NCBI GenBank assembly: GCA_004335835.1
Contig: RWJK01000658.1
Location: 1,205 to 65,204 of the forward strand
Origin: Scenedesmus sp. ARA3
Taxonomy: Eukaryota; Chlorophyta; Chlorophyceae; Sphaeropleales; Scenedesmaceae
Direction of reading: 5' to 3'
DNA length: 64,000 nt
Shown: positions 58,701 to 64,000 of the stretch, in pieces
How the letters are laid out: every line of letters starts with the position of its first letter
Position numbering within the stretch: the first letter of the stretch is position 1
Notes under the pieces: model-generated
What the model was told of the DNA's origin: nothing
Seen by the model: only the letters and a program-made list of their open reading frames with translations
Database searches by the model: none
Translations under genes and position numbers: made by a program

Positions 58701-60902
58701 AGCTTGACTAGTAGCGGCTGCAGAAAGCTGCGGCAGCTCGCGGCAGCTGCCGTGCCATATGTGCCTGGCCTTGCTTCTTCTGCTCTGTACTGCTTGCTGT
58801 GCTGCTGCCCCTCAACGCCACTGTACCGCTGTCAACCGCCATCACGCTGCTGCCTGCCCCTGCAGTGCCGCAACGTGCTGCTGAAGTCTGCTGGCTCTGA
58901 CGCGCGCGGCTTTGTGGCCAAGGTGTCCGACTTTGGGCTCAGCGTGCGCATGGACCCCAGCGAGACACACGTGTCCAACGTGTACCAGGTGGGGTTGAAC
59001 AAAGCAGCCCTTAGAATGCGAAAGCAATAACATCTGCGGCCGGTGTGCTGCAGCAGACACATGCTGACAAGCTGCAGCTGCATGCTGCTGCTGACTTTTG
59101 TGCCCTTGGTCGCACGACAGACTGCCGCACATTGCTGGATGAAAGCGCTGCCTTATTGTCGCTCTTTGCCGCACATGACATCATGCTGCAGGACACGCTC
59201 ACGCACATGGCGCCCGAGGTGCTCACGTTTGGCCAGATCAGCCACCCTCTTCCTTTTTACAACACTAACACACATGCTGCTGCGCTGTTGTCCTGCAGGG
59301 CACGCTGACGCACATGGCGCCCGAAATGCTCATGTTTGGCAAGATCAGCCCCCTTTTTCCTTGTTTTCATACCAACACACACGCTGCTGTGCACTTGTGC
59401 TGCAGGGCACGCTGACACACATGGCGCCCGAGGTGCTCATGTTTGGTAAGATCAGCCGCGCCAGCGACGTGTATGCCTTTGGCGTGCTGCTCTGGGAGCT
59501 GTACACAGCACAGCAGGCCTTCAAGGGCATGCCTAAGGCCCTGCTGGGCCACGAGGTGACCAAAATGGGCCAGCGGCCAGAGTTCCCGCCTGATAGCCCG
59601 TTTGACTACCAGCTGCTGGCCTGCAGGTGCTGGGAGAGCGACCCGGCCATACGGTGAGGAGATGCTGTTGTTCCTGTGCGGGTCTGGGCAGAGCTGTGCT
59701 GCCTTGTTGCTGTGATTGTGCTGGCACATACTGGAAGGGTGTGCCATGCACTGTGGTGAAGCCACCAGCGCTCGACTATTGCATGACCACCAAGACAGCT
59801 TCCACAGAATAACATCAACTGCACTGTTATAACATGTCATGTAACACACTCGTGCTTGTTATGTTCTTGCAGGCCGTCGTTCCAGCAGATCCTCGCTGAT
59901 TTGCAGCGCATGGCCAGCAAGCTCGCCACTGCAGGCTGCGACTCAGCCTCCAGCTTACCAATGCAGCAGCAGGCCTGCCCACAGCCGCAACAACAGCAGC
60001 AGCAGCTGCCGCCGCCGCAGCAGCAGCAGCACGGGTCGGCAGCAGCTGCTGCCGCAGCCGGCGGTGTCACGGGTGCTGGTGTTGGCATCGATCTTGCGAA
60101 GCTACACAACTGGGAGCCGCAGACGAGCCTGCTGGACCTGCAAACAAACTCCAGTGTGCACGGATCCTTGGGGCCGGATCGCGGGTCGCCGCCGCTTGTG
60201 AGTAACGCAAGTAACATCCAGCAGGCGGCGCTGCATGACAGCATGAGCTGGGGCACGCAGAGCGCTGGCGGCGGGCTGTGGCTGGGCGGCGAGTTTGCGC
60301 CCAGCAACATGCCGAGCGACGTGCAGCTGCCTCCCGTGCATCATGGCGACGAGCCGGTTCCTGCAATGCCTGGGCTGCATGAGGCGCTGGCGGCAGCAGC
60401 AGCAGCGCAGCAGCAGCAGCAGCTGCTGCTGCAAGTAGTGCAACAGCAGCAGCTAGCAACGCAGCAGCAGCAGCAGTCGGGCGGCAACCTTGTGCAGTGG
60501 CCAGGCCTCGCAGGCCCAGCAGCCGCACCACAGCAGCAGCAGCAGCAGGTTCTGCACCAAATGCACCCTGGGGAGGGCAGCAGCTCTGATCCGGATGCAG
60601 CCCCCAACACCCACAGCAGCAGCAGCAGCGGCGTGTACCTGGATAACTCCAGCACCATGGAGGGGCTGTATGACCCAGCGGGGTACAGTGGCTCGCCTGC
60701 TTCGCAGGCGCCGGCTGGGGCTGCTGCGCTGAGCAGGCAGTTGGCACAGCCTGGCAGCAACATGGCCACAATCGCAGAGGAAGCAGAGCACACAGCTGGT
60801 GGCACCAACTCAGGTGCAGCAGTGCCTGCTGCTGCTGCCAGCAATGCTGCTGCTGGTGCCAGCGTTGAGGTGGATGTGGCTAGGGGTGCAGGCCGCAGCT
60901 GA
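52783..60902 (+). CDS. Receptor-like protein kinase with beta-helix-like ectodomain
   Basis: Predicted plasma-membrane receptor kinase; the ligand is unknown. Exons join in phase: 52783-54513, 54995-55201, 55636-56012, 56341-56522, 56722-56835, 57556-57740, 58098-58199, 58415-58591, 58866-58988, 59406-59653, 59873-60902 (1491 aa). The start MSLTFAVLLALLACPFSTAL is a clean signal peptide. The ectodomain (~760 aa) has pectin-lyase-like repeats. The membrane helix is AAAIAVPIVVVVLLAAAAIG followed by FVLWRRRR. The kinase domain has GEGTFGKVYKG, VAVK, a C-helix Glu in METAISSTLSHPNIV, HSDLKCRNVLL in place of HRD, DFGL, MAPEVL, SDVYAFGVLLWELYT and CWESDPAIRPSF, i.e. a TKL/RLK-type, non-RD kinase. 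The ~340-residue tail is Gln/Ala-rich. Introns 5 and 9 contain repeated exon edges. Confidence 0.88.
56836..56961 (+). repeat. Duplicated 3' edge of kinase exon 5 (glycine-rich loop)
   Basis: The exon end GGGGAGGGCACCTTCGGCAA with its donor (56835) recurs 126 bp downstream ending at 56961, with one change and GTAGAT in place of GTGAGC. The repeated piece encodes the ATP-binding glycine loop. Confidence 0.9.
57192..57555 (+). repeat. Three copies of the 5' edge of kinase exon 6
   Basis: Copies of the exon start (GTWQGTVVAVKTMLFPAAM) begin at 57192, 57306 and 57433; the true exon begins at 57556. Spacings are 114, 127 and 123 bp. Copy 2 has TAG in place of the CAG codon after ACCTGG, and copy 3 has CCG in place of the CAG acceptor, so at least two are defective. 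Each includes the catalytic Lys codon or a neutral variant of it. Confidence 0.93.
57740..57900 (+). repeat. Three ~54-bp tandem copies at the kinase exon 6 donor
   Basis: From the exon 6 donor, units of the form GGTGGGGGCTGAGCAGGCGG followed by CAGGGCCCGCTTGTTGTGGT repeat about three times within 160 bp. It is a G-rich intronic minisatellite on the coding strand. Confidence 0.85.
59192..59405 (+). repeat. Two copies of the 5' edge of kinase exon 10
   Basis: The exon start GTLTHMAPEVLMFGKIS (59406) recurs at 59192 and 59299, exact spacings of 107 and 107 bp. Both have intact CTGCAG acceptors and about 55 bases of exon; copy 2 reads APEML. The repeated part encodes the APE motif. Confidence 0.93.
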
Positions 60903-63900
60903 TTCTGGGTCTGGTCAGTTGCTGCTGGTGGTGTGGGGATAAGCAGCATGGTGCAGCACTGTGTGAGGGTTGATGACGCCTCTGCATCTGTTGCAGCTGC
61001 GGGAGGTGTTGAGGCGCAACCAGCACATACCTTTGGCTGGTCAGAGATACATATTGTCTTCTGACTGCTGAGGTCCTCATTGTTGCCACGCAGGCGTTGA
61101 GCTCAGCGCTGCGTGGCACTACGCTCTGATGCAGAGCTGTTGCATTGTTGATGGGTGCAGATCTGATCATGCATGCATTGGCATGCAATTGAAGCTGGTG
61201 GGGAGCTGCAGCGCCGCACCAAGCACAGTTGCATGTTGTGGATTGTTACATGTTTGGGCGCATCATGGGGGAGGGCTTGCACGCGTTGTTGCATGTGCAT
61301 GCAAGTGGGCAAGCAGTGCCAAGTTGCAGTGCGTGGGCAGCAGCAGTGCATGTACGGCTCGACCTGCAAGGGGTGCTGTGCAGGACTGTGATAGTGTGAC
61401 AGTGGGGTGCTGCTGCCGGAAGTGCTCAACCCAATTCCAAAGTGTGTGGCCGTGTGCAGTAGCTGCACGCGGTCATACAGCATGCATTGCATGGTGGTGG
61501 ACATGTGGATACTTGCGGGCTCTCTTCAGCAGGCGTGGGTTTGCGGCTTGTCACAGCAGCATGTCTCGCAAAGAGGCTCTGCTGTGAGGATACGGGCGGC
61601 GGCGAATGTCAGCGTCTCTGCGCATTGTCAGCAGCCACAAAACATTGGCGGAGTACATGCTGTTGGGAAAGGTCTGCAGCTCAACAGCAGCAGCAGCCGC
61701 AGTGTTAGTGTGGTGAATGCTCAATCTGCCTGGCAAGCTCAGCGAACAGCAACCAACTGAGTTGTGTAGATATCGGTATACACTGCTTGTTCTGCCCTCT
61801 GCTGCGTCTGTCATGTCATCTGGCTTGCACATATCTTGGTGTACGCGTTTTGGTTGCTGATAAGGTGTGCGAGCGGCGAACCTTGCCAACAGCTGCAGTG
61901 GCCGTGCCAGTGACAGCGGATGCCTGTTGGGGTGGGCTGCAGCGCTGCTGCAACTGCTGTGCGATCGCACCTATCTAGGTGAATGCATGCCAGCTGGCGC
62001 TGCTGCAACTGCTGTGAGATCGCGCCTATCTAGTTGAATGCAGCGCTACAGCAGTGGCGCAGCTGCATGCTTGCTTCATTGCGTTGCTAGCATGGTATGC
62101 CCTTGACGCTGCATTGCTGCAGTTGGCACTGCCGATTGGGTGGCGTAGTACCGCAGGAGTATCTCGTACTTTGCAGCTGTAGCTGTGGCAAGCTCTGCCC
62201 TGGCGTTAAAGCCTCCTGGGCTATTTTAACAGCAGTGCTGGCAAGGGTTGGTGTGTCTGTGAATGCTGCATGTGTGTGTGTGGGCAGTCGTACTAGACCT
62301 AGGGAGGAGTCTGCACGCCGGATGGAACGTGAGGGGGGCGCTGTGCACGCACAGCATGCTGTGCTGCGCCTGGTTATGTACTTATGCACATGTGCCGCAG
62401 GCGCTTCTTGACTCACGGCTGAATCCTGTGAGGCTTGCAAGAGGTCCGCTGAGGGCATGCTGCACCCCCGGGGGCATGCAAACGGTGCTTGTGTAGCTAG
62501 TGTACACTTGCACCTGCTCTGTTGAACCACCGCTATCGGTCGCGTGGGTGAGATGATGGACTGCGTGTGTGTATGTGTGCGCGTGTGTGTGGGTGGTACA
62601 CAGGGAGAGCGTGCGGCGATAAGTGATGAGTAGTATATGTATGCGTGAGAACCTTGGCCGTCTTCAGGTGCCATGTGCAGCTGCTCGACTGCAGTGCAGT
62701 GCAGTGCCTTGCGGCAAAGAGAGTGCGCTGCCTGCTGCTGTTGCTGCGCACTGTGTGAGCTGCAGCCGCAACATGCAAATTCGTAAACATGCATATGCAG
62801 GCGTGCTGAGTTAAACTGCCCAGCAGCGATGGCGGCTGCAGGCTGCTCTGCGGCGCGCAGTGGTGCTAATTGAGCATGCTGCTCTTTGCCGGGCAGTGGT
62901 GCTAGGAGCTTGCGCCACAGGGCAGGCTGCCTGGCTCTTGACGCGAGAGGGGCTGTCGCAGATGGTAGCTGTCTCCGTAGTGTATGACCAGGTGCGACCC
63001 TGGACTCGGAGTTGTCGCTTGACTGGGTAAGGGATGGGGCTGTGTGTAGCTCTGAGTCTATGTGAGCATCTGATGGTGGGTTGAGGCTTTCAGGCTACAC
63101 TGGTGCAGGCTGGGTGGTGTTGCATTGCCTATATATTATATGATAGCTTCCAGTACTTGCTTGGCCGAACTCTGACCCTTGTCATGTGCTGCGTTGTGTA
63201 TTGTTATGTTGTGGTAGCAGCTGCTGCAGCGTGCACCGCCGCGCCTGCTGGGCAAGCTCGCGCACACGAGTGCAAGTACTTGCACTATGCATTGACCGCC
63301 AGTTGTGGTTCTGCACATATAGTGGTGGCTGTTTATCAACTCAACCCGGCTGATCCTGGTTGAATGGTTGAGCAAGGCGTGCCTTGATTCGTGTGTTTGA
63401 ACAGTCGCTGCCTGCAGTGGGAGCAGCAGCCACAGAGGTGGCAGCAGCATCGAAGCACCAGCATGGCATCTGGCCTGAACACAAATGAAGTTGGTGAGAT
63501 GCCTGCCGTGTAACAGCCAAACTCTTGTTGAACTTCTGCATTCCTGTCTAGCAACAGGGCTGCAATGCCTTCGTCAGCGATGTACGCACTAAAACAGCAC
63601 AATCACAGAGCTGTAGTGCCTTGTGCCAAGGGGGCGCCCTGGCTGGAGGCGTCCTCAGGCAGGGCCCTTCTGCGTCGCAAACAGTGATGAGCCCTGCCAC
63701 TAGACTGGTCATGGCTCACAGGGTGGTGTGTGCTGGATGCGTTCACGTCTGTATCGAGTTCTGCCTATTACATGTATTTGGTGAGCAGCGGGCCATGCAC
63801 TTTCAAACCTGCAACTGTCAGGTACGTGGCCCCTTTTGCAGTTGCTTCCAAACCTTGCAGAACACCAATACAGAGGAAAGGCTCCTTATATGCTTTGAAA

Positions 63901-64000
63901 ACAGAGGAAATGAGCAACAAGCGCAGCTCGCACAGCTTGCACAGCTGTGCACCTGTTGCAGGTGGGGAGGGAATCAGCTGTCGCTCACCTCAAAAGATGC
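60903..64000. other. 3' flank of the kinase gene and unassigned sequence
   Basis: No gene could be supported across 3.1 kb. The first part is presumably 3' UTR. Near the right edge a minus-strand open stretch (about 63600-63370; EGIAALLLDRNAEVQQEF, then SPTSFVFRPDAMLV) and a donor-like GAG/GTGAGC at about 63975-63985 hint at a minus-strand gene continuing past the window, but the exons could not be joined. Confidence 0.35.

Noticed and set aside
56722..60902. Kinase as a separate gene from the secreted ectodomain
   Set aside because: Exons join in phase from the signal peptide through the membrane helix into the kinase, with no stop or polyadenylation-like break between them; one gene is simpler.

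Overview
The window looks like nuclear DNA of a green alga, probably a core chlorophyte. Evidence: genes are split by many short introns (GT..AG, very often ending CTGCAG), CAG/CTG triplets saturate exons and introns, proteins carry long Ala/Gln/Ser runs, and the gene set includes a plastid-type pyruvate dehydrogenase E1-alpha, an expansin and a FAS2-type CAF-1 subunit. The species assignment is inference. Exon joins were made by hand from splice signals, reading phase and family knowledge; no alignment or RNA evidence was available.

Layout: (1) 1-2887, minus: RPA2, cut by the window edge. (2) 3986-7882, plus: plastid PDH E1-alpha. (3) 9107-11489, plus: five-exon gene of unknown function, lying between two ~0.5 kb direct repeats and carrying a perfect 104-bp palindrome in an intron. 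(4) 13391-17208, plus: CAF-1 p60/FAS2. (5) 18324-21285 and 22658-25770, plus: tandem F-box/LRR/coiled-coil paralogues from a ~4.4 kb segmental duplication that also copied the 3' end of FAS2; the first copy carries two frameshifts. (6) 27028-27617, plus: small unknown protein. (7) 29393-31202, minus: secreted expansin-like protein. (8) 31817-36790, minus: FAD monooxygenase resembling kynurenine 3-monooxygenase. (9) 39030-52430, minus: a 21-exon DDB1. (10) 52783-60902, plus: a receptor-like kinase, head-to-head with DDB1. The last 3 kb shows no convincing gene.

The most unusual feature is a recurrent structure at exon borders. In at least five genes (PDH, FAS2, expansin, DDB1, the kinase) a stretch made of one exon edge, its splice site and neighbouring intron is repeated two to six times inside the intron, with a spacing mostly of 100-135 bp (about 160-170 bp in one array). 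Only the outermost unit is joined to the full exon. The others are diverged fragments, some with stops or lost splice sites. These behave like minisatellites anchored on exon borders and have swollen DDB1 to 13 kb.

Several genes serve genome maintenance (RPA2, CAF-1 p60, DDB1), but nothing in the layout shows that they are co-regulated.
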